The notes under the pieces are model-generated. The model was not told the origin of the DNA and did no database searches. It was given only the letters and a program-made list of their open reading frames with translations. Both the position numbers and the translations under genes were made by a program. A stretch of 16,655 bases of DNA from Coprinopsis marcescibilis (taxonomy: Eukaryota > Basidiomycota > Agaricomycetes > Agaricales > Psathyrellaceae): assembly GCA_004369085.1 (NCBI GenBank), contig ML210554.1, positions 1 to 16,655 of the forward strand. The letters run 5' to 3'. Positions 1 to 9,091 of this stretch are shown one piece after another. Positions within the stretch are counted from its first letter, which is position 1, and each line of letters opens with the position of its first letter.

Positions 1-1926
1 AGCAAGAGCTGGTCGGCGTCCTCGAGAAAATCTTCACCTCCAATCTCTTTGACGAGAGGTTCTGCTCGTTGGACGGCTTGGACGAAGCCAAATCAATTAC
101 CCAATTCGAGCTTCTCGATACCCTTTCCCAACTGCCAATTAACCTCCTCATAACATCGCGCCCTCTACATCTTCTCGAAGACAACGTTCCAACAGCAGAC
201 CACTTCAGCATCATTCTCCAGGATGCGGACATCGAGCGACTCATCGAGGAAAAGGTTCGCCAGATACCAACACTTAAAGGGCTACTTGCAAACGACGAAT
301 TCAAGACATGGGTCGTGAAAGCAATTATCGAAAAATCCTCTGGCATGTGAGTTGTGCGTCAAAATTCACGCTCTGCTTCTAAAATGCATGGACAGGTTCC
401 TCGTTGCCTCTCTTCAGCTGGATATGCTTGCAGTATGCGTCAACGTCCATGGGCTGCGTAAAGCGGTAGAAACACTCCCAATTGGCGTTGAAGCCATGTA
501 CCAGACAACCATGGTCCGGGTAGAGGCGCACAGTCAGGCTGCCACAGCCAAACGCGCACTTACGTGGCTGGTGCATGGACTCAAGTCCCTGAAAATGGAC
601 GACCTCCGATACGCCATCGCAGTAGACCCTGAGACTTTTGAGTTTGACCGTGAACTTCTCATCGATGGTCCAACTCTTCTGTCCTTGTGCTGCGGCCTGG
701 TGACCTTTGAGCCTAAGAGTAAACTGGTTCGACTCGTTCGTAAGTGTGCTTTGGCATTTTTACAATTCAATCCAAGCTGACCGCTTCGTGTAGACTACAC
801 GGCCAAGGACTTTCTGGAGCCCTACTTGAAACGCGAGGACCCTGACCCACATAAAATGATGGCTTCTACGTGCGTTGCACGTCTGTTGCATTTCAATCTA
901 CACAAATTGGAAGATGAAGAGAACTACTTTGACATCTTCGACGAAAATCCCTTTTTTCTGCCTTACTCAGACGATCGATGGGCAGAACATTCACATCTCT
1001 CCGTTGCACTTCCAGCACCAACCCGGGACTTTGTATTCCACTGCTCCAGGTTTCCGATATGTAACAAAGATGGCGACTTCATTTGTACAGGGTCCTCGCT
1101 ACACGTAGCTGCCGCCTACAACTTCCACGAACTACTCGAAGAATGGTTTCACCCCAGCTGCCACCCTGCTGATGGATCCCAATCACAATTCCCGCCCCCC
1201 TCCCCCCCAGACCTTGATATCAATGCCCGGGCGTCCGACGAATCAACAGCTCTAATACTCGCAGCAGATTTCAGCCATGCTGAGGCGGTTCGGGTCCTTC
1301 TCAACGTTGAGGGAATTGATGTGGCTTTGGGCGATCGCGACGGATGGACAGCTCTCATATGGGCAGCGGGAGGTGGAAGCTTGGAAATTGTGGAGATGTT
1401 GCTTGCAGTCGTCGACATGAACCACGCCAGCAGTAGAAATGTCGCTGGCTGCACAGCTCTGATGTTGGCCTCCAGTCATGGTCATGTCGAAGTTGTCAAA
1501 GGCCTCGTTCGGTTCTGGAGTACAAACATCAAGAATCTAAGCGAAGGCGACTCTAGTGAAGAAGCGAGCTTCATTAGCGAATGTGGGGAGGCACTGGTTG
1601 AAGCAGCATGGGGTGGGCACCAGGACATCGTGGAAACACTACTTGGCGTGAAAGGCATCAACGTCAACCATGTGCTCAAGGATGGAATAACAGCCTTAAT
1701 GTGTGCATCGGCGAATGGCCATAAATCCACTGTCGAAATGCTCCTCCAACACGAAAACATTTTCATCGATTATGCGCTTCCAAGCGGGAGAACGGCGTTG
1801 GCCTATGCGTTGAAAGCAGCCAAACACGATATTGCAGAGTTGCTCCGTTCGCATGGTGCACAAGAGCCTTCTGCAGATATATACAAGAACTTTATTCACA
1901 ATGACTCGATTAAATGGTGGGATTAG
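1..1926 (+). CDS. NACHT-ankyrin NLR-like protein, copy 1 (5' part missing)
   Basis: Model: join(<1..346, 396..739, 794..1926), reading from codon position 3; 606 residues are visible and the start lies left of the window. The first visible exon has a NACHT Walker B (LDGLDEA) and the sensor stretch LLITSRPL, so the protein should be a STAND-class NTPase. Intron 347-395 (49 bp, GTGAGT..ACAG) splits an ATG codon and restores SSGMFLVASLQLDML. Intron 740-793 (54 bp, GTAAGT..GTAG) restores RLVHYTAKDFLEPYL, a segment often seen after NACHT in fungal ankyrin proteins. The C-terminal part, from about 1088 to 1870, holds about seven ankyrin-like units, with cores such as GxTALxxAxxxGHxxxVExLL. The last residues are KWWD before TAG. 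The family role is sensing of non-self or damage; the ligand is unknown. All splice sites and most residues match the copy at 9092-12890, so I am confident in the model. Confidence 0.93.
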
Positions 1927-2640
1927 CATCACAGCTTACATTGTACATTTATATATTGTTTATCCAGTCAACCGAGAAATTGAAACAATTCAGTATTCAT
2001 TAATTATGCCGAAGCTCAATCCCATATCAAACATGTATGCGAGGCCCAGTGAAACTGCAAAGTAGGACTCAGTGTTCGAAGGTGGTCAAGGGCCTCAAAA
2101 GAATATATTAAGTTTCCTGATTTATGAGGAGCGCAGCAAGGATCACAATACTAAAGACGACAGGTACCCGTGGAGCAACCTTGCCTTGATCGTAAGGGCC
2201 TCTCCTCAATAAGGCCCACAGCCTCCATCCGCACCCAGCCACCTCATTCCCACCCCCAACGCCCGCGGCGCACTCCCATCAGCCCTCCTCTAGCATCTTG
2301 CCCCCCGGGTTCCACCTCACTCGATACCGACACCGAATTCGCGTTCGCAAAGGGCAGGGACAGACTCCCAATAGATATCTGGCAATATCCGGGGACGTGC
2401 TCATAACCCTGTTGCAGCAACAGTGTGTATGAGGTCCGGCCTAGGCGTGAGGGGGGCAATTCATTCTCCAGGTAACAAGGCAAGGAGAGGAGAAGTGTTG
2501 GCCTCTGCATCCGGATATGCACGCGGACCGTGCCCTCCACTCGGCGGACGGCTTTGATCTTCGATTGGTGAATCGGTGACACTAGATGATGGGAGTGCAA
2601 GATCAATCACTCGTCGATTTTGTGTAATTGGAGGGCTTAC
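1927..2640. repeat. 3' flank of copy 1; noncoding part of the 11-kb duplication
   Basis: I see no gene here: the ORFs are short and are not kept in the matching stretch 12891-13650. Shared blocks include the GGCCCAGT region near 2043, the AAGGCCCACAG region near 2211, and a well-kept stretch at about 2440-2540 that matches about 13447-13550. Between blocks there are many small indels, much more divergence than in the coding exons. Confidence 0.75.
1941..1957 (+). promoter_or_regulatory. probable 3'-end processing signal of copy 1
   Basis: About 15 bp after the TAG stop there is TTGTACATTTATATATT. The same TTGTACATT-[TC]-ATATA core lies at the same distance after the stop of the second NACHT gene, although the flanks have diverged. 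TGTA and TATATA are typical fungal efficiency elements for polyadenylation. The core also resembles a Puf-protein site (TGTANAT). The role is inferred. Confidence 0.4.
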
Positions 2641-3800
2641 ATGCGTTTTGAGTCTCGAATATCAAGATTCAACATACGCACTCTGTCTGACTTTCCAGTG
2701 CCGGGTTTACTAGCAACAGTCAGTGGGGGATGATCGATGAGCGAAAACACCCACCCATTGAGCGGACGGATGTCATCGCCCACCTGAAATTAGTTGGTTT
2801 TCTACTTCGTTAATCTGTGGAATGACTCACTTGTTACAGCCACGTACGCCCCAAGATTGCTGCTTGACGCGGCAATGACCTCCCGAGCAACGTACTTTGC
2901 CCCCTCCCTCGGATGAGCACCTGCGAGACAGTAGACCGTGGCGAGCACTGCTGAGGATTTCCTGGCCCAATAACTGCCAATGCACAGCTTACAGGGCGTT
3001 GGAGGACACCGCGAGGATGAGGATACGTCAGCAGTCACGCCTCATGAGTAATGATGGTTTTCTGTCGAGCCGGCCAGTGAATATAGATTTGGTTGTTGCC
3101 AGCGTTGGAGGGTTACGTATACTTTAATTTGCGAGGGGGCTTGTCGGAGTTCATTGAGGTACGTCGACGGCCGTGGGGTCCATACGAGCTGCTGGCTGAT
3201 TGAGTGATACTCTAGACTCGATTGCAGCTTGGGTATGTAGTCTGGATGCGAAAATTAAATATATACATCAGTTGCTCGTGGGCATGCCGAGTATCAACGG
3301 GCGTACCTGGTGCTATAAGACCACATAGGCTTCACCAGCAGTCGGTACCCGTAGCATGCCCCGTAAGTGGCCTGTTTCAAGGGCGTCGATGATCGTGTAA
3401 AGACGTGCATTTGCCGGGACCTTGAAACGCCAAAATGTGCGAATTGAACACAAGTTTGGCCCTTCTGTACGGCTTTGCTGTCGAGATTCGGAAGGGAACA
3501 CACTCTAGGCTCCTAATGGTCGAGCTTCCGGAGTACATAAAGACTAGGAAAGTATCCGGATGATCGAATGCGTTGTGAAGTTGGTTTCTTGCTCATAAAT
3601 AGATGCAGTGTGGGTTCGAGGTAGGGACATCCCGTACGCCTGGTTGAACAATAACGCGCTTTATGAGTTCGTTGGATACGAACTGAATAGTAAAAACCCA
3701 CCCATTGCCCAGTGCTCGGCCTGCGCCTCCAAGAAATCCGCTAAATCCCTCACATACGAGCGAACAGTTGGCTTTGTGCCCCACTGCCTGCACACGCGAA
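2640..3800 (-). pseudogene. decayed minus-strand gene downstream of copy 1
   Basis: On the minus strand an open stretch (3038 down to 2831) reads CIGSYWARKSSAVLATVY, then REGAKYVAREVIAASSSNL and AYVAVT. It meets a good intron at 2830-2784 (47 bp, GTGAGT..CTAAT..TTTCAG). Splicing there gives AVTSGR and then a stop; a second frame after the intron stays open for about 45 codons, as expected after a frameshift. Further up, the VPANARLYTIIDAL segment (about 3400) and the ELIKRVIVQP segment (about 3650) also have minus-strand matches in the second period (13650-15050). I do not recognise the family. The gene is convergent to the NACHT gene. Conserved intron edges show that a real gene was once here; the broken frames suggest that it is now a relic. 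Confidence 0.45.
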
Positions 3801-3899
3801 TATCATACGACAGAGCTAGGCCCTCTTACCAGCACCATTCTCAGCATCTCGGTTAACGCACGAGTGTTTCAAGCCCAGAAGCCAATCGAATTAGAAGAG

Positions 3900-4178
3900 A
3901 ATATGGTACAGTGGTGGTGGTCGAGAAGAAAGGCGCGGGGAGCCCTTATTCCGGCTATCAATCCTTGGATACCGGCTGATCCCACCGACTGCAGTGCTTG
4001 CCTATCGACGACGACGACCAGAACCTACTGGGTGCGTAATAAAGCAGCCATCTGGCATGTACAACGAAATCTAATCTACAAACCTAATAGAATCGCTAAA
4101 TTCTTGACCAACCGTCCGCGCGCCAACATCCGTCGACTCAAAGTCAACCAGGGTATCAGTAATTGGCCCAGCTCTTGA
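3900..4178 (+). pseudogene. fragment of an unknown two-exon plus-strand gene
   Basis: A 59-bp intron-like segment, 4032-4090 (GTGCGT..CTAAT..AATAG), matches 15299-15357 in length, ends and branch region. Spliced in phase 2, the frame reads GYRLIPPTAVLAYRRRRPEP, then TG|IAKFLTNRPRANIRRLK, and stops at 4178. The equivalent frame at 15231-15535 reads LLR|LDKCVPIRSHSGTHVDTK, so the reading phase after the intron is the same in both copies. The 5' exons agree only as nucleotides. I recognise no domain. It may be the remains of a gene or a transcribed leader. Confidence 0.3.
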
Positions 4179-4439
4179 CCGCACCGCCGAATTCGATCAG
4201 GTGCTGCAACGACCTCATTAGCAGGGTGTCTATGGTATGATACACGATCATCCCACTCCTACAACCGTCACGGAACTAGACAGTCAACGCCAGCAACGAA
4301 CGGAATCGGTGGACAGATGGACCTGTTCTAGGTAGGTTCTCCTCTTTCGCAATATCCCTTCTGACTTTCTCTCTCCCTCTGTCCTTTCGTACCTGCACTC
4401 GCTTCCTCCATTTTTGCTCTATTCCCACTCCCGAATCTT

Positions 4440-5640
4440 CATTGTCGCTGTCACAGAATTAACTCTTTTCATCCACCTACAGCCGCCTCGTCCGAGCCAA
4501 TGGGTCCCCCTTCACAGCACATGCCCTGGCCCAGTGTGGACTCGACCGTTGCGCAAATACCACAGTTCCTCAGCCAATACTACGCCCTGTGGTTTCGCCC
4601 TGGTGCTGCTCTGGGCCCTGGGGTAGAAATGCTCGGTGCTGCGCAGGCCGATTGCCCCCTACTCGAAGCTCTGCCATTACCCGCTACCTGCGTCATCCAA
4701 GAACGACAAGCATACGTACACGCGCAATTTTGCGAATTCGCTGTGCCACGAGCAAGCCATTCGACGGGTCGACATGATTTTCAAGGTGCATCGTACTTCC
4801 ACACACCTGCTTCACATCCCTCTTTCCTTGTACACTCCAACCCCTCCCTCTGCATGCTCTTTGCTCCGTTCATGACAACATTGGAGCTAAGCGACCCTAC
4901 AGCTCTTCATTGCAGCTCGACACCCAATCCTGACTGCGCCATCGCATTGACAAGAATAGTCGGACTGCCCAGGTCATACCCGTAGTCGCCATCGCCCTCG
5001 CATTTTCAATGCCTATGTTACGGGCTAGTAATTTTTGGGTGTCCTGCATGCTGGAGGCGAATCTATGAACGAACCTTCACTCGTGTCACATCCAGAGACC
5101 ACTGGTGGTGCAGGCGGCAGGACTGAAGGAGGGAACACGTTGTTCGGTCTTCTTTACAAGTCGATTTTCTGACTCAACTGTATAGGCGATGCGAGATCCG
5201 ACCAAGGCGCGTACAGCAACGCACGGTTGGTAGGCTCGGATGTACGTGCCATTGTTTTATTCTGAGGTGCTATTATAATTCGGAGATCCTCACCCAGTGC
5301 AGCGCAGGTCACTGAGGCTCTTGTAGCGCGGGTGGGTATTGCCAGGGGTGGAGAGAGCGAGAAGGCCTGGCTGAGCCGATCCGTGCTTGCCCAGGGGGCG
5401 GGCAAGGCGAGCAGGGCAGCTGTAGAGCAGCAAACTTGGGTGGAGAATCGGTTTCAAAGGGGTTTGTATAGTCGGTGGGATACGTACCATACTACATAGA
5501 CCCCATCTGCGGAGTCGTATTTTTGTCTGTTAATAAATTGGGTTTTAAGTGCATTTCGCAGACGTGGTCACGCGGCGAGCTCACGCGTTAAGCAGCGACG
5601 TCATCCCGGCCTACTTATCGTGCCACTCACCTCTGCATAA
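4440..5640. repeat. spacer module A
   Basis: First of several related modules in the spacer. It begins with a segment like those at 5808 and 7011 (ATCGTTG..CGCT..ACAG..TCATCC). It carries a CT-rich intron near 4790-4900 and a tail (about 5300-5420) with GAGAGAGCGAGAAGGCCTGG followed by CCGTGCTTGCCCAGG. It ends with ACGCGTTAAGC plus GACGTCATC at 5583-5605, matched at 8399-8421. From 4985 to 5640 I see no convincing gene; minus-strand ORFs there are not conserved in the other modules. Confidence 0.55.
4500..4985 (+). CDS. hypothetical ORF of spacer module A, possibly a relic
   Basis: Best model: join(4500..4785, 4903..4985), 122 residues. The 117-bp intron (GTGCATC..GCTAAGC..CTACAG) aligns with introns at 6306-6411 and 15950-16055. 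The intron length is divisible by three and it is stop-free, so retention would also keep the frame. The exon before the intron ends RQAYVHAQFCEFAVPRASH, which resembles SAYEDAHFDDFWIPWAKW at about 15880. The last exon contains NPDCAIALTRIVGLPRSYP and resembles NPPSPCCAIASIGIDIGRIL in module B. No known domain, signal peptide or membrane segment is seen, and the composition is rich in S, P and H. It could be a decayed copy rather than a working gene. Confidence 0.3.
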   Translation: MGPPSQHMPWPSVDSTVAQIPQFLSQYYALWFRPGAALGPGVEMLGAAQADCPLLEALPLPATCVIQERQAYVHAQFCEFAVPRASHSTGRHDFQGASYFHTPASHPSFLVHSNPSLCMLFAPFMTTLELSDPTALHCSSTPNPDCAIALTRIVGLPRSYP

Positions 5641-5806
5641 ACCTCGACACATAATACATCCAGGGCTCATCGTACACGTCGGCCTCAGCACTATCACGAC
5701 TGGTCTGAATCAGTAGACACGCAAACAGTTGAAGGGACTGGGTGTGGACGCAATATCCGCCTGAATCGTTCCATCTGGATGACCTATCCATCGCCAGTGC
5801 AAATCA
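5641..5806. other. unassigned spacer
   Basis: No gene or repeat that I can support. The stretch leads into module B. Confidence 0.5.
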
Positions 5807-6673
5807 ATGCATCGTTGTTTCGCTCACAGCTCTCATCCAGGGACTTCGACCTTCTCTCCTTTTGCCCCCGTCTCACCGCGTCTGTCCCACTGCAAGCTGC
5901 CAGCGTGCCAGGAGCCGGCCTGCGGGCCCTCGAAAGCACTGCCAACGTCGACCAGGATGAGCACTCGTCCGAATTTGCAAAAGGGATGGACTTGGGAGTC
6001 TGAGCGAGCTCACGCTCAGTGGGGGGCCCACCCATGTCACCAGGGCAGTGAGGAGCAAAACGACTCATCGACCTACAGAATCTTGTACTCGATTCTGGCC
6101 AAGAAGAATCTGTACAAGCTCCCAGATGGTGTGTGTCTCCGCCCATCACGATGCATCGGAATACTAATTGGCATTTCTTATTTCTTACAGGTCCCTCCGA
6201 TGCTCGCCAATCCACATACAAAGCAATTCACGCTTATCCGATAAGAAAAGCTCAATGGAAACGTTCATCCTCACCGCCTTTGAGTCATCAAAAAACAGGC
6301 AGTAGGTGCATCAGACGCGCACCTGCTTCCATCCCATCCCTCTTCCTTTCTACGCCCCAACCCTTCTCAGCATTCTCCTCTCCCCTTTAACAGGACTAAT
6401 TGACCCCGCAGCTCCTCTCTTGCTCTCGACAATCACACCCGTGGCCCATTACTCAACCCGCCCAGTCCTTGCTGCGCCATCGCATCGATAGGAATCGACA
6501 TTGGCCGGATCTTATCCCAGTTACTGCCATCACTCTCGCGTTTTCGACATCTAGCTCTGGGGTGGCAACCTATGGATGCCCCGCGTGCTGGTTCTGACTG
6601 CATGAACGAATGTTCGTTCATATCTTGTCCAGAGACACCCTTCTTTGATGATGACATGGGGAGGGAGGGCTGA
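5807..6673 (+). CDS. hypothetical three-exon gene of spacer module B
   Basis: Model: join(5807..6128, 6191..6305, 6412..6673), 232 residues, all phases consistent. Intron 1 (62 bp) is strong: GTGTGT, branch TACTAATTGG, end TTCTTACAG. Intron 2 (106 bp) has GTGCATC, branch ACTAATTGAC and end CCGCAG, and is conserved in modules A and D. Readable stretches are STYRILYSILAKKNLYKLPDG around the first junction, ARQSTYKAIHAYPIRKAQWK in exon 2, and CCAIASIGIDIGRILSQLLP in exon 3. No known domain is seen. The start is uncertain: exon 1 also has an open alternative frame containing DFDLLSFCPRLTASVPLQAA, which better matches module C. The gene may be real, or a relic that still splices in frame. Confidence 0.35.
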
Positions 6674-7010
6674 AGAAGGGGAGGCGCTTTCCAGTCCCGT
6701 AGAGATGAAATGTGACGTCACGCACTGACATCTCGGTCGGTCTTGAATCTTAGTGCCACCATTCCGGGGTGGTATGCTATATTCGAAGATCCTGGGAGCA
6801 CGAATCACTGAGACTCTTGCAGCGCGGATGGACGTTGTCAGACAAGAGAGAGCAAGAACGGCCTGGCTGACTTGGTCCGTGCTTGCTCAGGGTGGCGGGA
6901 AAGGCAAGTGCAGCGCGGCGAGCTCGGTTGGTGTACCGGGTTTCGAGGGGCTGGTTGGAGGCGAAAAACTGTATAAAAAAGCAGGTGCGAGGGCCCTACA
7001 TTAGCCTAAT
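6674..7010. repeat. tail of spacer module B
   Basis: Noncoding as far as I can tell. The stretch 6751-6790 (GTGCCACCATTCCGGGGTGG and what follows) is nearly identical to 16522-16561. The next part (CTGAGACTCTTGCAGCGCGG onward) matches about 5310-5420 and about 16590-16655. Confidence 0.6.
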
Positions 7011-7469
7011 GCATCGTTGTATCGCTAACAGCTATTATCCATGTCTGCAGATGCCCTCGACGTCGACCATCTACTGCTCTCCGTTTGCCTCACCCCCGTC
7101 TCGACGCTGTTGTCCAACTGCAAGCTATCCAGTGTGCCAGTAGTTCGCCAGCCACTTCACATGCTAGGTGATGCTTTCGTCACATTTCGTCAAAGAGCCT
7201 GCAATGTTTAAGGCAATGGCGCGCGAGCAGTGGGCCGCCAAGCGTGCTCTCTCAGGTGATGGAGGGAATCAAGGGTGCTGGGACCCAGAGAGTGGCTTCC
7301 TATGAACAAGGAGCTCGCACATAGAGTACGTCTCTGACCATTATATTTTGACATTGTACTCATCCAGTGCTCATTTCAGCTCCAGTATCCGATCAACCCG
7401 ACCAACCCTCATTCAAGGAGAAAACCCACTACGAACTTTTCAAAGCTAATCAACTTATTATGACTCGAA

Positions 7470-7932
7470 ATGGGCTCCCTGCCTGCAGGACTCGACCTTA
7501 GCAACTGCACCCTCGCGCTACTTGACATGTCACTTTCCCTGTGAGATCTCAAAGCCTTCATTTGGATAGGAATACTCGAAGCTAACCAATGACTATGATA
7601 GCTGGGCTGCATGTATGCGCCGCGAAGAGCTCAATCATGTTAATCTATCTCGTTCTATCGCTACCACTCATCCTAGGAGTATACGCTCAAACCGTGCCAA
7701 TTACCACCGTCTGCATCTCCCAGTGCCCACCTCCCATTTAAATCGTCTCGCCACTCCTTCAAGCCCATGTGTAAACACTCCTGTCATCAGTTGCACTTCC
7801 GTGCTTATCTCGTACCCGCTTGTTCTTACACTCATCTGCCCTTATCCGCGGACCGTCCATCATCTCCCTTTAATGGGTCACGTAACGCACAATCACATTG
7901 TTAAAGCACCCATCCTGTTCTGGCTTTGCTAA
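7470..7932 (+). CDS. hypothetical small two-exon gene
   Basis: Model: join(7470..7540, 7602..7932), 133 residues. The 61-bp intron has GTGAGA, branch GCTAACC and end TGATAG, and joins MGSLPAGLDLSNCTLALLDM-SLSL to WAACMRREELNHVNLSR in frame. The C-terminal half is rich in S, P, T and hydrophobic residues and has no recognisable domain. A different frame of exon 2 contains a secretion-signal-like peptide (7637-7741), and only one of the two is likely to be used. The intron is the best support that this stretch is transcribed on the plus strand. Confidence 0.28.
7637..7741 (+). CDS. small ORF with secretion-signal-like start
   Basis: A 34-codon ORF starts at an ATG with A at -3. It reads MLIYLVLSLPLILGVYA, then QTVPITTVCISQCPPPI and stops. 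The first 17 residues form a hydrophobic core ending in VYA before Q, which fits a signal peptidase site. The mature part would be only 17 residues with two cysteines, unless a further exon exists that I cannot place. It lies just after a good intron (7541-7601). It overlaps the 7470-7932 model in another frame and may be chance. Confidence 0.25.
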   Translation: MLIYLVLSLPLILGVYAQTVPITTVCISQCPPPI

Positions 7933-8618
7933 GTAGCCACCCCCTTCCCGATTTCTAATTTATGTGTGGGTTGCCCGCGCTACGTGCTGGTTGTGGCATG
8001 TCCGAGTACGAGTGACCCCGTGTTCGTGTGTTGGGGTTCAGAAATGAACAGCACAGTGCAAGGGGACCAGAGTGTTGTAGAAGGGCGACACGCTGCACGG
8101 GCTGGTTTCCATGCCTGTGGGGTGGAACTCAGCACATCTGACTGCACCAGCACAGACACTTGCAAGAGCGCAGGCTGGTATGGGCTGAGTGCAAGGCCAA
8201 GGCCGAGGATGAGGATGGGATGTTATCAATGTTCACCAGCGCTCACTCACACTTGGTTTGTGTGTGCAGTATGACTTTCCCCTTTGCGGTCCCACTCCCA
8301 CTGAGACAATCGCAGCTTGACACTGTTGTCAGGGAGGGAAAGAACGGCCTGGCGGTGTCGATTCATACTTGCCTCATGTTACCTGAACGCGCAGTGAATA
8401 CGCGTTAAGCATTGACGTCATCGTAATTAGTAGAACCGGATAGGGGTTCTGAGGCTTCAAGTTGTCAAACACGCGCGGCACTGGATAGTACAGCATCCAA
8501 TGTGTTTTGAATTAGAAGGACCGAGCGATCTACAGCTGGGTACGGGTACAGCACCCAGTACCTGTGAGGCTGTATCATCGAAGGATTCGAAGGATCGAAA
8601 GAAGCCCAGTACAGGCGC

Positions 8619-8918
8619 TTACACTGCATAACTTGCGATAGAAACTCTATGTACACCAAAGTCGCTCGACACGAGGCCATGCTGGCTAGAATAAACTTCC
8701 AGCCAGTGAAAAGGAGAGTATATTCGAGTGGTACGTGGTAGAATGGCAGGACGACTTTGTGCAGTGTTGAAATAAGGAATGGATTTAGATATACATGTTA
8801 TAGTGGGGACATTTTGCTTAGCATACGCCACAAATGCAGGCAAAGAGCAGCAAAAGTCCCAACCACTCACATTCCGGAGAGTCGAAGGGTAATGCGTGGT
8901 TGACGGTGGTTCTGACAA
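8619..8918 (-). CDS. hypothetical minus-strand ORF, divergent from NACHT copy 2
   Basis: A 99-residue ORF begins MSEPPSTTHYPSTLRN; the next bases (GTGAGTGG at 8870) are a good 5' splice site, so the true first exon may encode only 16 residues. Further along the minus strand (8680 down to 8465) another open frame contains VYIEFLSQVMQCKRLYWASF and YWVLYPYPAVDRSVLLIQNT, which looks protein-like and may be a later exon. I cannot fix the splice pattern. No known domain is seen. If real, it would be transcribed away from the NACHT gene across a gap of about 170 bp. Confidence 0.25.
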   Translation of the reverse strand: MSEPPSTTHYPSTLRNVSGWDFCCSLPAFVAYAKQNVPTITCISKSIPYFNTAQSRPAILPRTTRIYSPFHWLEVYSSQHGLVSSDFGVHRVSIASYAV

Positions 8919-9091
8919 TGGAATGAAAAAAGCTGTTAGGACTGGGTACTTAAGCGCTCAAGCCTCAAGGCTGTGAGCATGTGATTCGAGGATACTGTAA
9001 GCACTCTACAGCACTCGGACACAAATCGGAATACAAAAACAATAGTAATCATTCTTGTTTTTCTGCATCCCTTGGCCCCCATCCGGTTACT
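8919..9091 (+). promoter_or_regulatory. upstream region and 5' leader of NACHT copy 2
   Basis: Short intergenic stretch before the ATG at 9092. No clear TATA box or CCAAT box is seen. A pyrimidine-rich run (about 9050-9080) precedes the ATG, as is common in fungal leaders. The ATG has A at -3. The region may be a shared divergent promoter if the minus-strand ORF ending at 8918 is real. Confidence 0.35.

Larger units (their letters stand above)
6..5440. repeat. first unit of an 11-kb tandem duplication (visible homologous part)
   Basis: Aligns with 10949-16655. The offset is exactly 10943 through 794/11737, 10964 at the stop codons, about 11010 near 2740/13751 and about 11255 near 4480/15735. 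Exons are the best kept and the spacer the worst. The unit is extended leftwards by the rest of copy 1, outside the window. Confidence 0.85.
7011..8430. repeat. spacer module C, most divergent copy
   Basis: It starts with GCATCGTTGTATCGCTAACA, one base different in each half from the start of module B at 5808. After a possible acceptor (CTGCAG, ends at 7050) a frame reads LDVDHLLLSVCLTPVSTLLS and continues to a stop at about 7210, resembling the alternative frame in module B. The right end resembles the other modules: a GATGAGGATGG stretch (about 8207), GTCAGGGAGGGAAAGAACGG (about 8330), and the ACGCGTTAAGC-TTGACGTCATC end at 8399-8421. The middle (about 7420-8160) is not matched elsewhere in the window. 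Confidence 0.5.

Noticed and set aside
379..770. Minus-strand ORFs lying over the NACHT exons (also at 1149-1932, 10810-11289, 11108-11713 and 12086-12911)
   Set aside because: They run antisense to exons well supported by splice sites and by comparison of the two copies; they are shadows of the coding strand.
826..1926. Reading the ankyrin part as a separate protein starting inside exon 3
   Set aside because: The frame continues upstream through a good intron to the NACHT exons, and the same structure is found in copy 2.
3612..3650. Possible tRNA B box (GGTTCGAGG)
   Set aside because: No matching A box, acceptor stem or anticodon arm could be built around it; the same holds for GGTTCGAA near 13360.
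5784..6221. 145-codon minus-strand ORF
   Set aside because: It lies opposite spliced plus-strand exons and crosses the strong intron at 6129-6190; not conserved in the other modules.
6713..6720. CRE-like palindrome TGACGTCA (also 8413-8420)
   Set aside because: An 8-base site, not placed before a convincing gene; two occurrences inside related repeats are not independent.
7966..8274. 102-codon plus-strand ORF
   Set aside because: No domain, no matching frame in other modules, and a composition typical of random open frames.
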